The notes beneath the pieces are model-generated. The model had not been told where the DNA came from and did no database searches. It saw nothing but the letters and a program-made list of their open reading frames with translations. The position numbers were made by a program, and so were the translations under genes. Positions 47,201-63,212 of a stretch of DNA of 64,000 nt are shown here, one piece after another (within the stretch, counting starts at the first letter, position 1; each line of letters opens with the position of its first letter). Source of the stretch: Daphnia pulex (taxonomy: Eukaryota > Arthropoda > Branchiopoda > Diplostraca > Daphniidae); NCBI RefSeq assembly GCF_021134715.1, contig NC_060024.1:10602001-10666000 (forward strand). Direction: 5' to 3'.

Positions 47201-50200
47201 TTGGATTTCTTCGCTAGAAAAGCGGGGGGCTTTATACCGGGGTACACATATAAAAGCTCCTGTGGGTGTCTGTAATACTTTCTTTTCTTTTTTGTTCATC
47301 CGATAGATTTATAGAGTGGCTCTGTGTAGTGTAACACAGCGGCGATGATTGAATGAATGAACGAGCACCATCAGCAGCCAAAAACAAATATCAAAAAGGA
47401 GAAAAGGTTTGATCCTCTACAACAACAATAAAACAACTCGGAAAAAAAAAGCACGGCATCATCATCATCATCAGCTCACACACACACATACAATGTGTGT
47501 GTGTCTACAGCTACTAAAGTCGCCGGCTCGTCTATGTACATCTCTATAGGACGAAAGAGAGGCTGAGCTTTGAATCAACAGCTTATTGCGGTTCTCATCT
47601 TATAAGTCGATTATTGCTGTGTGTGTGTGTATATTGTCAACGGTGTTAGAAGCCACTAGACTATAGGCGGGAGGAGCCTTCGTGTTTTGTGGTGTAGTAG
47701 CTAGTAGTAGTCAGCTCGGGATGATGATGATGGATCTAATAATAGGCGATTCTCAACTGTTGAAGAAATCCCGAAATCCTACACATGTTTCTATGTCTCT
47801 TTTCTTACAATTGAACGAGGAGGGGGACGACCTTATAAATAACCATCAACTCAAAGCCGATCAAGTGTTTGTGTGCGGTTTGATATTTTTGTTTGGCCTA
47901 GATATTTATACACACTTACTTACTTACTTACTGATGGCTTTTCTGGCCCCTCAATCAAAATCCGATCCTTCTTAGCCGTCGTCACTCGTCACTTTTCAAG
48001 TGCATTAGCTCCACCACCACCACACTCTGACTGGGCACACGGGTGGGTTTATATGGAGGAATGAAAAACAGCTGAAAAGCCGATGACCATCATCAAGACC
48101 GGGCGGGCCATCATGCACACGACGGCGACGACGAGCGAGCGAGCAACTCGACACAAGTGATCACAATATAGGATCTAGACGGGCATTAAATCAATGAAGA
48201 TGGAGACGAGAGCCGGATGAACACTTGTCGACCAGCTTTTATATACTCTATAGGAGGATCATGCTGTCTCTTCAACAACAACAACAACAACAACTTCAAC
48301 CCAGGGAAATAGAAATGAAATATCAAAGTTATCACGAATTAGATCTGTTTTCTCTAGTGGCCTATTTGTCTGATTTCTAAAGATGATCGTCGATCAGGAG
48401 GGGGGGAATTTCTGAAAAATAGTTGATTGAATTAATTCGGAGAAGAAAATAATAATGATTAAACTTTAAGTTCTTCTTCTTTTTAGTTTTCGATTCCCCC
48501 GTGAAGACGAAAAAAGATTGGGGGGGGGGGGATGGGAGGAGAGTGTATGTGGGGTGGGACCCATTGGGGCGGAAGCGAAAAACGGTCCGGAAACAAAAAA
48601 AAACTGATGGAGGGTCGGTCCCTCCTCACCCAATGAGGAGAGAGAGTCTGGGCGGAGTTGTCGAGTCTGATTGGCGGTGGAGATGGGCGGAACGAGGCGG
48701 AGCCCAAACTGGGGCAAGATGAGAAATGACAAGGCGGAGCCAAACTCCCCACGTTCGTAACAGCCCCCCCTTCTTTTCTCGATGGTTTATATCCTATCCA
48801 GCCAGATCCATCCATCCATCGACACAAAAAAGAGAAATAACCCCAAAAATAAAAATAAAAAATAAAAAAGGAAAGCGAGCGAGTTGCTGGCTGCTGTGTA
48901 ACAGCGCACCCTCTCTCTCTATTCGTCCGCCCAGTCAAAAACGCTTGGCCCGTCTGGTAACCACTGACTGTGCGTGCGGATATGCCCGTTTGCTGGCTGC
49001 TGCTCGTTTGTTTGTGTGCGCTAGTCGTCGCGGCAGGGACTGTTCTGGGCTAGCTTTCGTCTGTGTTGTAGTGTGTCTCTGTGCAGTGTGTCTGTGTAGT
49101 GTGTGTGCAGCTAAAACATCAGAGGCAGTTATTGGGCAGGGAGGGCGGCTAGAAGGGCTTATCGCATCGACGTCGTCGCGTGGTCAGATTTGAGCACTGG
49201 CACACACACACACATAAGGGCAACAGCCGCCTTAGAGTGTACAGCCCCATAGTCCTAGAGCGACTCCTAGTCGACAGTCACACACAACACACACAAGAGC
49301 TTAAAGAGCAAAAGCGCCAGACTCTCTCTCTCTCCTTTGCTCTTAAGTCCTCGCGTCTTAAGTTGTGTGTGTGAGAGAGAAAAAAAGAAAAATATATAAG
49401 AGAACACCAGCAGCTTTTTTATTTCGTGTGTGTTGTTGGGAGGTGAAGCCTCTTAAGGGAGAACCAAAAGTTCGGACAAGACAAAATAGAATTTTCGTTC
49501 AGTTCACTAAAAGGAGCGACACGGTTTCCGTGGGTTATAATATTCGTGTGCGTGTGTTTCTTATGTAGTAGTGGTGGTCCTGCGGAGTGAATCCAACATT
49601 GGACAACTGGGAAAAAAGGTAAAAAATCAAATTTGAATAATTGCAGAACTTCAATATTTTGATAGCAAATCGAGACAAAATGTGTGACGTATAAATTCTT
49701 CGATTCTACTTGGGTGGAAAGAAGAAAAAACAAAAAAAAAAACACAGAAAAGTCAATAGGAGACGCGGCGAAAAGCCGGGAGCTTATTGGTTTATAGACT
49801 CTCAATTTGACTAAGACACTTTAGGCCGATTATTAGAAGCTCAGAGCGGCTCTCTTATCTCTTCTCTCTGTATGTGTATGTGTAGTAGTAGGTAGTACTA
49901 CTATGTGTGTGTAGATATATATTTGTCTGTGTGTGACTGCCCCCTGTGTGTGTGTGTGTCGATGAGTTAAGTAGAGTAACACACCCCTCTTATACTTATT
50001 GACAAGAGGTCATTTAACCCCGCGTGAAAAACCAACAAACAAACAAAAAAGAGACTTCCCTTTTCTTCCGGTTGGGTTTTATTTATTTATTTTTGAATTC
50101 CGGAATAGTTTCTCGGAATTTTAATTTCCCGTCGGAGGGGCAATAGTGTGAATCAAAATGGTCCAAAAGGTGGACAAACAAGGTTCTGAAGAAGAGAGCC

Positions 50201-53200
50201 GTTGGGCACAGCTCCTTTCAGCAGGAGGAGGATGTGGGGGAGTACAAGTGAGGGGGAGGGAAGGATTGATGGGCGGAAGTGCGCGGAAGTTAACTCGGAT
50301 ACCCCCCTCCTCTCACCTTTGAGCATAGTCGGTTTGTGGCTTAATATTGGCTGGTATTATGTCAAAAAAAAGAGATGAGAATCTTTGATATGTTTCAACG
50401 TAAAAATAACCAACCCGATCCGTTGACGAAAAAATCGTAGAAACACATCCGGACTTCCGGACAGAGTCACACACAGTAAAGAGATTAGAAGCAGATTGTT
50501 TTGTTTCATTCGCCGAAACTATAGGCGCTTGTGTCTTTCTAACGAAAAAAGTTGTTTTTCTTCCGGCTTCCGTCGCGTGCCGTTGGATATCCCCATCCGG
50601 AACTATACAACTGCTAACCGTGGGACCATTTCTTATTATTAGTCAAAAACCTCAACCACCAAATGGTTGTTGTTCTCGATGATGATGATGTTGTGACCTT
50701 TGATAGACGAGGGGTCCCATCCATCATCGGAATGTCGGATGCGTTGTGGCTCGTGCCCCCCATCCAGCTACTGCTACAACCCGGTGTGCAAAAACCCAAG
50801 AGAATGTGAAATAACCCATCAAGAAACGATCATCTATTAAATGCCATTTTCTCTTCTTCTATATATATGTAGTACTCTTTTACTCGGAAAATCATTAAGC
50901 CCTTCTGGTCCCCCCACCACCACCTTTAGGCTACATAGAGGCCTATCTGAACGATAAGGGACTCTCCTCCATGACCGGATCAACCCCCCCCACCCTCTCC
51001 CATTGAATTCAATAAAGGTTCAAGGAGTCAATTAGGCAGCCACTACTACACCACCTCCGTTATTTTGTTGAATGGGGGGGTTGGAAACAAATAATAAAAG
51101 ATGATTGGGACGAAAAAAAAAGTTAACAAAGTTTTTTTGCTGGCCATTTTTTGGGGCAGGGGGTTGCAGCTAGGGACTCGGGATCAAAAGTTCTTTTGGC
51201 TATTAGATTACAAATAAGAGGAGCTAGGTTATTATATTTAGTGGTTAGAACCGAGAGTTTGAATTGTCTCAGGTCAAAGGTCGTACATACCCCCAAAAAG
51301 AAGTAGATGGGGGGTAGAAGACCCCGGAGAAATGAGGCCCGATCTACTCACTAGCTATGCGAACACACACAACAACACAAACAGAAACAACAAAAGATGC
51401 GAGAGGGGAATAAGAGAAAACACATTTTTTTTTCAGGGTTCGATTTTTGAGCGAGATGGGCCATCCATCCATGCACACAAGAGTCTAACCTGGTGGTGTG
51501 TGTACAACACAAAAACCAGCAATACGTATAGGGTCCTCGGCAGCTGCTGTCAGCAACCTCAGCAGGCGGTACATATAACCGGAATAAAAGTGTATCTCTC
51601 TCTCTCCGGGGTCTTGTGTGTATACGATTTTAATCCTGTCGATTTGTTACTCGATTCATTTCTTTCTTTTTTCCCCTTTTTTTCTATTCTCTTTTGTTGG
51701 TTGATTCACTGTTGCTTTTCCCACACATGAACCACCGAATTTTGGACGCCATTTGTCAACAATTCAACATGTTAAACGAATGGGGGTGTGGTGGTTACAT
51801 GACCCAATTGGCCTGGGTGACAAATGATTTCAGCCAATCAAGAAAAATAGAAATTTTGATTATTCCCTAGCTGCAGACACAGTGTGTTTCAATTCAACAA
51901 GATTCTTCCAACTTTTTTTGGGTTGGAAAAAATAGGCAATTGGCAGAGCATATACGATCCGTGGGAAACACGACAGACGGAAGCTGGAGTCTCTCCCCAG
52001 AGTTTTATATATACCAACTAGATATATTCTTTTTTTAAAAAATAGGAGAAGAAAAACATGAATAAAGAAGCTGGAAGAAGAAGAAGAAGTTTCTTTCTGT
52101 TAAAAAAAATAAAGTTTGATTGACAAGTGGAGGAAGAATAGGCGGGGTCAAATCAGGTAGCCCCCAGTAGCTGTTGTATAGACACACTAAGCAAGTCTAC
52201 CTTTTAATTGGGTCTTTTCTTTTTTTTCTTTTTCTTTTCTCTAACCTTTTGTTGTATGTTTTTTTGTGTGTGTCTCTCTCTCGGAAATGAAGATCCCCCC
52301 AACTCTTGACGTTCTTCCCTCCCACCATTTTGATTCTTCTCTCCCCAAAGAGATGAAGAAAAAATAGAAAAAAAAATTCTTAAAACAAAAGAAAAATGTG
52401 ACAGGTGAAAAAATCGGCCATTTTGAATTGTGGTGGGCGTTCGTTCTCTTCCCACACGATCAAATAGTTTTTCAAACTGAGAAAAATTTCATTGCCATTT
52501 TCATCGCCCAACCAAAAAATACGTTTTCTTCTCGATTTGATTGAGATTCAATTTCTCTTCTATTCCAACAGGTTTGAAATCTCGACGTAGGTGAAAAACA
52601 CAATCATCCAATTCCCCCAGAAGAAGCAGAAGAATCACCTTAAGGCTAGAAAAAAAGGTGGGGCTGAAGAAGAAGAAGAAGAAACCTTCACTCCTCCTCC
52701 TGAGAGTGCCCTGGGCCAGTCCCTTCCCAGATCCATCGTCATCGGTCGTGAAGGTTTTCTTGGAAGAAAAAAGGGGAAGACGAGGACACACAACTAGAAG
52801 AAGGAGGGAGGAGATCCAAATCTTTTTTCTCTTCCCATTTTACTTTTTCCACTTGTGTCAAGACTTGATCCCACCAAGTCCAGTGCAAAGTGAACTATCG
52901 ACCGGCCGTGACGTGTGTCTCTGAGCCTCCCAAACAACGTTTCTAACCTGATTTTTTGAGTTGAAATAACTAGTTGATTAAAGAAGTTTGCACTTACTAC
53001 TTTTGGCTGGTTGGTGTGAGTGTGACTTTGGTGTTTCAATCAAACGTGTGCTGCAGAAGTGTGGTCAATCGAAAGTGGTTGGCAAGAGCTCAAGTGTGGA
53101 GTGGACTCGTCTGCTAGACCGCGCTGCTGATTACTGGGGATCATCAGCAGCAGCCAATCACAGCAGCGTAGCAGACGTCCATTGTTTCGAATTGAATTAT

Positions 53201-53242
53201 CGTCTGCACGACAACTCGAAAATTGATAATTCTGCCAACATC
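41233..53242. other. 12-kb gene-free region upstream of orthodenticle
   Basis: No protein gene is supported in 12 kb. The DNA is full of low-complexity tracts: GAA runs near 45105 and 45230, CAA repeat near 48270, CA/TG runs near 46720, 47480, 49090 and 49190, CT runs near 49322 and 51598, and ATC repeat near 47460. A candidate 5' UTR exon ends AACTGGGAAAAAAG at 49618 before GTAAAA. A second candidate acceptor, GTGTGCTGCAG, ends at 53056 just before the orthodenticle start. These would give orthodenticle a 3.4-kb leader intron. Such gene-free DNA around a developmental regulator usually holds enhancers. Confidence 0.5.
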
Positions 53243-55336
<2,094 letters not shown>

Positions 55337-58300
55337 GAGACAAAACAAACGAACAAAAATTCAATTGAACAAAAAAAAAGACATTATTTCTCTGTAACAT
55401 AAAAAATATCGTTGGCTATTGCTACGCATCTTCTCCATTTTCTCTCCTATTCTTTTTTTCCCGTTTATTTTCCTTCACGGGCTGGCCGTCAAAACTTTTC
55501 TTTTCAGAATTTCAGTTGTTTTTGATGTGATGACTTGATGAACAAATTTTACCTACACACACACAAAAGAAAAGAGATCAAATAGTGTCTTCCCCTGCCA
55601 CCCCCATCAACCTTGGATCCTTGTAACCTTCCCACATTTTTTCCTTTTATAATTATCTTGGAATGATTTTAAAAAAGATTTTTTGACCATGGATTTCAAA
55701 GGAAAAAAAAACTTGGGAGAAAAGAAAAGAAAAAAAAACAATCGCTGGGAAAAAGCATAAACAATTTATCCATATTAATCTATTGTCATTATGTAATTTT
55801 GTCTCGTGTGTGTCTCATCTTTCGTGTCCTTCCTCAATGAAAAACTGGCTGCCCTTTTCCTATTTTAATTTTAATCTCGTTTTTTTTTTGAAAGACAAGT
55901 AATAATAACTGTATATTTGATTGAATAAGAACGGCACGACAATTATTGGAATTTTGATTACTGTGTGACTCACAGCTCCCATTTCCCCCCGAAGGGTTTT
56001 TAGCGCGTTCGAAATGTTTTTGGAGATATTTTTCCAAATAACAAATGTTGATCAACATTTTGAATTAGAGCTCAAAGTGTTTCTGTTCGTTTGTTTCGAC
56101 TATATTACACCTTCTCTTTCCTCAAAATCTCGATGAACCTGTAAATAATTGGATTAAAATAGTTGTCATTCCCCATCATCATTTTTTTTTCGTGTGTCAA
56201 ATTGAGAAACAAAAGTTTGTAATTTTCTTGTTTCCCTTTTTGTCTGATTGCGTCATATCACACACTTTTTTTAAAAATTAAATTAATGGTCCCTCGTTAT
56301 TTTTTCAGTTACAATTTGAATTGAAAAAGAAACGAAAAACAAAAAAAAATCGTGTCGCATTCCGAGTCATTTATTCCCTCCGCTCCCGCGTGTGTGTCGT
56401 GTAATTGATAATTTCTCTCTCAACAACAAAAAAATATTGTTTTGTTTGTGCGTGTACGTCTTTTATTTGACTATTTTTTCCAATTTTTCTCGTATGTGTG
56501 ACTTGTGTGTGACTACATTAAAACGAACCGATGAAAAAAACAGAAAATTTCGTCTCCATATTTCCGCACGTATCCAACCATTTCCGATGTGTCGAAAAAA
56601 CAAACAAACAAAATGATTAACCGAAATTAATTTTTAACGGTTAATTGATTTTTCCCTCAATTTTCTTCGTCCCTCATATTATATATAATATTATATAACA
56701 ACTTATGGATACTATCACACACAATACACAATTCGGTTCAATGTTATAGCCCGAAACGCGCAATTTTTATTCGCCGGATGACAATAGAAATAAAAAAATG
56801 GGAGGGGGGGAGTGGATCAAAGTTTTTTTTTCAATCATTTGAAATTTTTTTTTTTTTAACATTTTATTATCCGTCGTCGTCGTCCAATGATACAACACGG
56901 ATGAAACATTTTGTTGTGGAATGAATGGAGGGAGAGAGGGGAAAAGGTTTTTGGGTTGGCCATTCCGGAATCATCCGCCAGCACACCGGATTATACACAC
57001 ACATCTCCCCCCTCTCGTAGCTATTCATTCTTACTCTGCTGTGTGTGTGCGTCCCTTTCATACGCATCACATGCAAAGGTTCCGTGTGTGTGTGCCGTTC
57101 CTCGTCGTGATGCAAAATGGGAGGAAGAAATAAAAAAATACAAATCCTCGAAAAGAAACAACAACAAAACCAAACAGCTGCGACACTTCCCACACCTGGA
57201 TCTAGATCAGGTTTTTTTTTCCTTCTCTCCTCCTTGTCCAACTGCTATCAAATGTTAGGTTGATTGCATTAAACAAATATATGACCAATCCGGTTCAAAT
57301 AATAATTCCCCCGCCAAAAAATAAAATAAAATAAACCCGAATGGTGACGACGACGACAGGGAAATAACACGAGTCTAATAACGTAACGTGACTCTGCGGG
57401 AATGTCGGACATTACAACACGCATCCCAAGCCTCTTCTCCTCAACAGGAGTGAGCGTGATTTATGGGTTGGCATCTCTCCATGCTGCTGCTGCTACTGTG
57501 TTGCTTCTGTATATTTTCTTCTTCTTCTTTTCGTTCGTTCAACAGCCCGGGTGTACACAGTAGCAGTTCTATACTAGCTGATCTCCTTCTTCCTCCCGGC
57601 ACGAACGATGATGATCACATTTTGAATATGATTTTTATTTCCTGGCGACCTTTTCTTGTATTATATGTTTGTTGACTCGGACAAGAAGAAAAGAAGAGCC
57701 CTCCATAGAAATACAAAATTCTATCATAAATAATACCCCCCTGGACCTGGGACCAGTCCAGTTGTGTATATCTTTTTTGGGAGAGTCTGAGAAAAAACGG
57801 TGATGGCGGACATTTTGGCTTCACCAACCATAGGAAAAAAAAAGGGAGGCGGGTAAAGTCATGGGAAACAAGTCCAAAAGGTGAGGCTCTTACAAGAAAA
57901 TGTTGTTGCCCGTTCTCTGTGACCATCACACCCGCGCTGTATACGCCGATCCCGTCGGAAATTGTGTCTGAAAAATAAAAATATAAAAATTCATAACGTA
58001 TTCAAGAAGAAGATTGTGTCAACACGACTTCCTGTTTCTTCTTTTTTCACCTTCAGAGGTTTGGCCCTCGAGGGCAAACTATATACTACACCAACCTGTT
58101 TCTTCTTCCCCATTCACCCAACTTTCTTCTATTGAAATTGCCTTTTTTTCTTGGTCGAATATAAAAAATTTTGTTTTTTGTTCGTCTTCACACACACAGT
58201 TTGCGGTGCTCTGAATAGTCAACTTCTTTTTCTCCTATTTATTTATATCGACTCGAGAAAAACCGGATGTGTATGACGCCATTCAGAATTCTTTTAAAAA

Positions 58301-61275
58301 ATAAAAAAATTTTTCGGACCTTTTCATCAAAGTGACACTATAACTCAGTGTATGAAAACTGTACACCTTTTTTATTTTATTTATTATCATTTGTTTTGTA
58401 TACATACACACACACACCTTTTCTTGAAATTCGGTGGGAAATGTGTCGGGAATTTTAAGAAAAAAGGATGAAAAGAAAAATTTTACTTTAAGGAACCGAA
58501 ACAAGGAAATTTGATGTCTCTATTTCAAAATATATAACCCTGGAGGGGGGTTCTGCTGCTGCTGCTGGCCTTTACGTGTTTGTTGTCGCTATATTTTTCT
58601 TTCTTTTTCGTTCAGCTTTGAACTTTTTTCATGTGCAAGTCTTCATCACACTCGAAGGGGTGGTGGGCGCCTTTTTTTTCCCACTTTGAAATGCGATCAG
58701 ATCCGCTAACTTCCAGTTCATTGATCGACATCAAACAACAAAAAACCCACAGAAGAAAAAGGTCGGACGGACGGAACCCAAGACACAGACAAGAAGGGAA
58801 ATATTTGAACACAAAATGGCTGACTGCCCTCTCGTAAAACCCCAACATCTATTACTTAGACCAGATAGAAGAAAAGTCAGACTATTTCCTTACGTGACAT
58901 GACTGCTGGCAAAATGGCCAGTCACGCCCATCACATCCCTCCCACTCTTTTCGAAAAACAAACACCCGGGGGATTATAAAAACAATTATTGAATCTAAAA
59001 AAAGAATCAAACTTGTATAAATAATAATCAAAAGGAAAAGCGAAATAATAATAATTTGTGTTTCAAAATGCGCTGAACGCTGTCGGTCCGGCGAATTAGG
59101 AGGATCATTGGATCAGAAAGGAATTAAAAGGGGAATGAATGACACTCGAGTACTTCCTATGAGATTACACAGACTCAATCGGCTGTTGAGTACGTCAATT
59201 CCGTATACATACAGGCCTATATCCGACACTACAGACACAGAGAGAAAAAACCGGAGGATTTCCACACAGCCGCCCCAAAAGGAAACAACAACAACTTAAG
59301 ATTTGCTGCTGCTGAGCTCATCATCAGCTTTAGATAGATTCTACTTGTCAATGTGTGTGTGTGTTTGTCTGTATTGAGGGCTGAATAACTAATAACCCGC
59401 AAAAAATATAAGAAGAAGAGTCAACTCGACAGTTTCCGAAAAAAGAAAAACAACAAGGAGGGACATTTAAGGCGATTTTCCATCTCCTTTTTCTCGCTCT
59501 CGACGTCGAAATGGTTTAAGGAAAAATCTCGCGAGAGAAAAATAGCCATCGGCCCGAGTCACACAGGTGTTGTGTGTGTCGTTATACGTAGAGAGACCGA
59601 TCGGGCGTGAGGAGAACAATGAAGAGAGAGATCACACTTTATTCTTTTTTTTCGGTGTCTATACCCACCCAACATGCCAAATGTCCAAATATCGATCGCG
59701 GAAGAATTCGAGGGTCTAATATAATAAAAGGTGTGAGATTTTATATTTTTATTATACACCCAATTGACTCCTGGACTTTTTGAGCTCCACAATGTCTACT
59801 ACGTGGTTTTCGTCCGTAGGCCTAGTGTAGTACAGGTGGATGTCGTACGCATCTATCTATATCCCCCACCTGGGTGTATATGTACAGGGACAGAAGTGTC
59901 ACGTGCATATAATTGCACAGGGAGTTGTAGCTGGCTGCATTGGGGGTTTGATTTAATAGCTCCCATTGGGAGGAGGGTGTCCCCCACCACCAAAGAAAAG
60001 GTCTTTCTCTATCTCTCTCTATCCATGTCGTATGTAGTAGTTAGCAAAAGGTCACGACCCTTCACCCCGCCCTCGAAATTGATGGAGTGGATTTTCTTTT
60101 TTTCCCCCTGTTATTGTATCGAGTTTTTCTTCTTCTTTTATATTGTCCAATAAATATTGGAGTTGGCCCACTCCTCTGCGACAAATGACTATCATAACAG
60201 ACACCTCGTTAAACACCTGGAATGTCCCCAGTCTCCTGAACGAAATGGGAGTCGAGAATTTCTATCAGATAATTCCGCAACAGCTGATGAAAATAAAATT
60301 TTGAAAAAGAAAGAGTTGCGCGCAAAGAGTTCCGGATTAAAAACGCGTTTCTTTGAATAAAGAGAGATAATACCCCATGCGATTATCATCCCCTTTTTGT
60401 CGCACAATATAAAAAAGGGGAAAATTTCTATTCTTTTTACTCATCACTATACATGATACGTTATACAATCCTCCCCCCACCCTCTCTCTATACAAACTGG
60501 GGGTATATCATAGCCTCAAACTACCCCCTACTACCCCCTTGGTTATACAAATCATCACAAAGAAAGAAAAAATGAAATGCCGTTTGTGTGTCTGTGACAT
60601 AATAATAGTTGTGTGCTTCTTCTTCTACAAACATATAGCGGTCGTGGGCTATTCCCGCTATATAATACCGGTATCATCGTATATATATAACTGTTGGGTC
60701 GTCTGCTGCTATGGAGGGGATTTATACGTCCGATATGATATCACACAAAAGGAAAAAAGAGGAAACTCTCTTCATCCCCCCCGGTTTCTTTTTGAGAAGA
60801 ATTTGTCTTCCTTCTTCCGAGCAGGGCGGAAAGATATGTTTCTCTTTTTTCTATTTAATCCTTTCCGGCCGTTATCATCACAACAGTTCGGAAACTGGGA
60901 AAAAAAAAATATATTTTTCAGTTTTTTTATTTTTCAATGGATTTGATTTGTTGTTTGAATTGCCCGCGCAATAAAAAAAAGGGGCGCTAAGATGTTATTC
61001 CATAAGCCTATTTGTAGACTGAGAGAGAGAGCTCTGTGCTATAATGGCACACACCAACTGTTGAGAGATATCATTCGTATTAAATCAGAGTAGTGCGGCT
61101 TTAGAATAAGACGACACGCGAAAAATAAAATAAAAAGGCTCGAGACTCTGATAGATTAAACGAGGAGGTGTCGGCAGTCAACCGCCTAGCTTAGAGGAAT
61201 AATCGTACTCTGACTATGTCACGATTTACAATCAACGCCAGTAATGGTCAAAAAGGAAGAACATATTTGTCCTAC
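55337..61275. other. 3' flank of orthodenticle and intergenic DNA
   Basis: The first part is the orthodenticle 3' UTR. Its end is uncertain; AAATAAAAAAATGG near 56789 is one candidate poly(A) signal. The rest is low-complexity, T-rich and CA-rich DNA without a supported gene. K50-type GGATTA words occur (for example near 56985 and 58971), but their number was not compared with chance. Confidence 0.45.
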
Positions 61276-61434
61276 CTTTAAGCCTGGGAAATATACAGCC
61301 AGGAGCCCATCCACAAGTGCTCCATCCGCAGAAGAGTTGAATTTTACACGCAGGCGGGATAGATAAAGAACGCCCTCGTGAATACACCCACACTCACATG
61401 GGTGTACACGAGGACATTGTAATTCGACCGACAT
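61276..61434 (-). pseudogene. Unrecognised exon-like repeat, copy 1 (minus strand)
   Basis: An open stretch reads SVELQCPRVHPCECGCIHEG and later VDGLLAVYFPGLK, followed by a good splice donor GTAGGACAAA. A diverged copy lies inverted at 63095-63212. I do not recognise the family. The cysteine cluster PCECGCI is shared by both copies. No complete gene can be built around it, so it is treated as a fragment of a repeat-borne gene. Confidence 0.45.
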
Positions 61435-62664
61435 CGGTAGTTCCTCGAATCAAACAGGATGCTTTATCTAAAATTCAAAAATCAAAAATGGGTTACGAAA
61501 AATATATTGACAGGAACAACAAGGAAAAGTTGAAAATGAGACTGTGCCCTACTTGTATATCAACAGGAGAGTTTGAGGTTTGCTATAAGTTGTTAAAAAA
61601 AGTAACGAAATTCATTACCCAAGAGATGATGGCTGGTTTGTTACTGATGACAGGTCAATACCAGTACCAGTACAAACAATGCTGGAATATCTAGTGGTGG
61701 CTGACTCAGGCCTTAATTCTGCACCTAATGGAAAAGTTAAATATCATATCAAACTGCAATACAGAGACAGGGGAATTGCATGATACACGTATGCTAATCA
61801 CAAACTAACATGTGACAAATTTGGAACAGGTTTAACTCTATTCTATTTCAGCTCCCAGTATAATCATTTATTCATATTCTTAGTTATATACCTTCTAAAC
61901 AGCACAGAGTGGCATTCAGGTATTACAAGACCAGAATTTTCACGACGAACACATTTTCGTAATTTTAGCTGATTGAGCTATTTTCGTGAAGACAGCAGAC
62001 GACACTAATCTTCTAATTAGTCATGCTTTAAGATATCGATAGAAATTGATTCCCTTTCGGACAATTTGCTGGTTTCGTACAAAAGTGGCTGGGCTTAATT
62101 CTGAAGAAAAATCAAAAGATGTGGAAATAATACCGATCCGTTCAGCGGATGTTGAGCTCTAGCCGTCTAGCGAAAACCGCTTTTATCCTTTTTTCGCGGT
62201 TTGGATTTAAGGGGAAGGGGGCGAATAAATTCTAATCGATATGACGATATCTTAAGTATTGCTAATTAGACGATTATTGACTTCTGCTTTTTCATTTCAA
62301 GTATACAAGCCAAGAACAAGTTTCGAAAAGTAGAAACTTAAATAAAAAACAAAAAAACTTGTATAAATTTCCAAGAAAAAGGATCGATCACTTTTTTGGA
62401 CGTGGATGCACGAAGATAAAATTACAGAAATAATGTGGTCATCGTGATGTGAACTTTAGTGTCGGAGCTTTCCATGCTCTCCACTCCATGCTGTATATAG
62501 CAGGTAAATACTCGGAATAAAAATGGGATGACTGGGAGCTTAAATAGAAAAGTTAAACTTGGTCCAAGTTTGTGAATTTTTATTTCCTGCTAGGCATTAT
62601 TTATCCCCTTGTCCATGCATGGCTGTTTGTTTGCACTAAAATGTAACCTTTTCCTCTGCTGTGC
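61435..62664. other. Region between the two exon-like copies
   Basis: A + frame at 61440-61694 reads ALSKIQKSKMGYEKYIDRNN, which faintly recalls the segment after the integrase core in LTR retroelement polyproteins, but the rest does not support it. ATCCGTTCAGCGGAT, a near-palindrome, is at 62136-62150. No gene is supported. Confidence 0.35.
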
Positions 62665-63212
62665 AGATCTGAGGCCTGAGCCAGACATCGTAACAGCAAA
62701 GTTTTGCCTGTGCTGGACCTCCAGTCATATGATTTGACTGATGACCTCCTGTCATCAGCAGCAATCACAGTTTCATCGCTCAGGTAATAGATTTTGTTAC
62801 TTTTATTAACCTGCATGTTACCTGCCAGATTTTTTAATGAGATGCATGACTTGCATAAAAGCAGTGTCTTCCATGGAATCAGTCAATTCCCCTGTTTATT
62901 AAATTAGGGTATACTCCTGGTTTACAACTGTCTTACTTTCAACTTTTGCTTGATTGTTATTGTTTCTCTAAATATTTTTCGTAACTCATTGTTGACATTT
63001 TTTATTTAGGTTAACAGCATTCCGTTTAATTGGAGAAACTTCCAGTGTCGACCGAGTTAAGGATCTCTTCAATTTCCCCGTTCTTTAAATGTCCTAATCT
63101 ACGCCCATGTGAATGTGGGTGCATATTCACGAGGACTCCCTTTTACCTGGCGGATTCAACTTGTCTGTGGATGGAGCACGTGGATGCCTGGCTGTATTTC
63201 CCAGGCTTAAAG
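62665..63212 (+). pseudogene. Unrecognised exon-like repeat, copy 2 (plus strand), with degraded upstream exon
   Basis: An upstream exon-like segment (62665-62782) follows CTCTGCTGTGCAG and ends at CTCAG/GTAATAG, with a coding-like tail LTDDLLSSAAITVSSL but stops in its first half. A second segment starts after TTTATTTAG at 63010, continues in phase as LTAFRLIGETSSVDRVKDLF, then meets TAA. In a shifted frame it gives CPNLRPCECGCIF and LYFPGLK, ending at donor GTAGGACAAA (63213). The match to copy 1 and the frame breaks suggest a decayed gene. Confidence 0.45.

Noticed and set aside
48483-49193. Frames of 70-155 codons on both strands in low-complexity DNA before orthodenticle
   Set aside because: Made of CT, GT and GA tracts; no protein-like composition.
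52988-53242. Upstream in-frame extension of orthodenticle (start at 52988)
   Set aside because: A likely 5' UTR splice acceptor lies at 53056, and MAYLAKGNPYAMN at 53243 matches Otx N-termini.
61440-61694. LTR-retroelement polyprotein remnant
   Set aside because: Only a short segment faintly recalls such proteins; no catalytic motifs, no terminal repeats seen.
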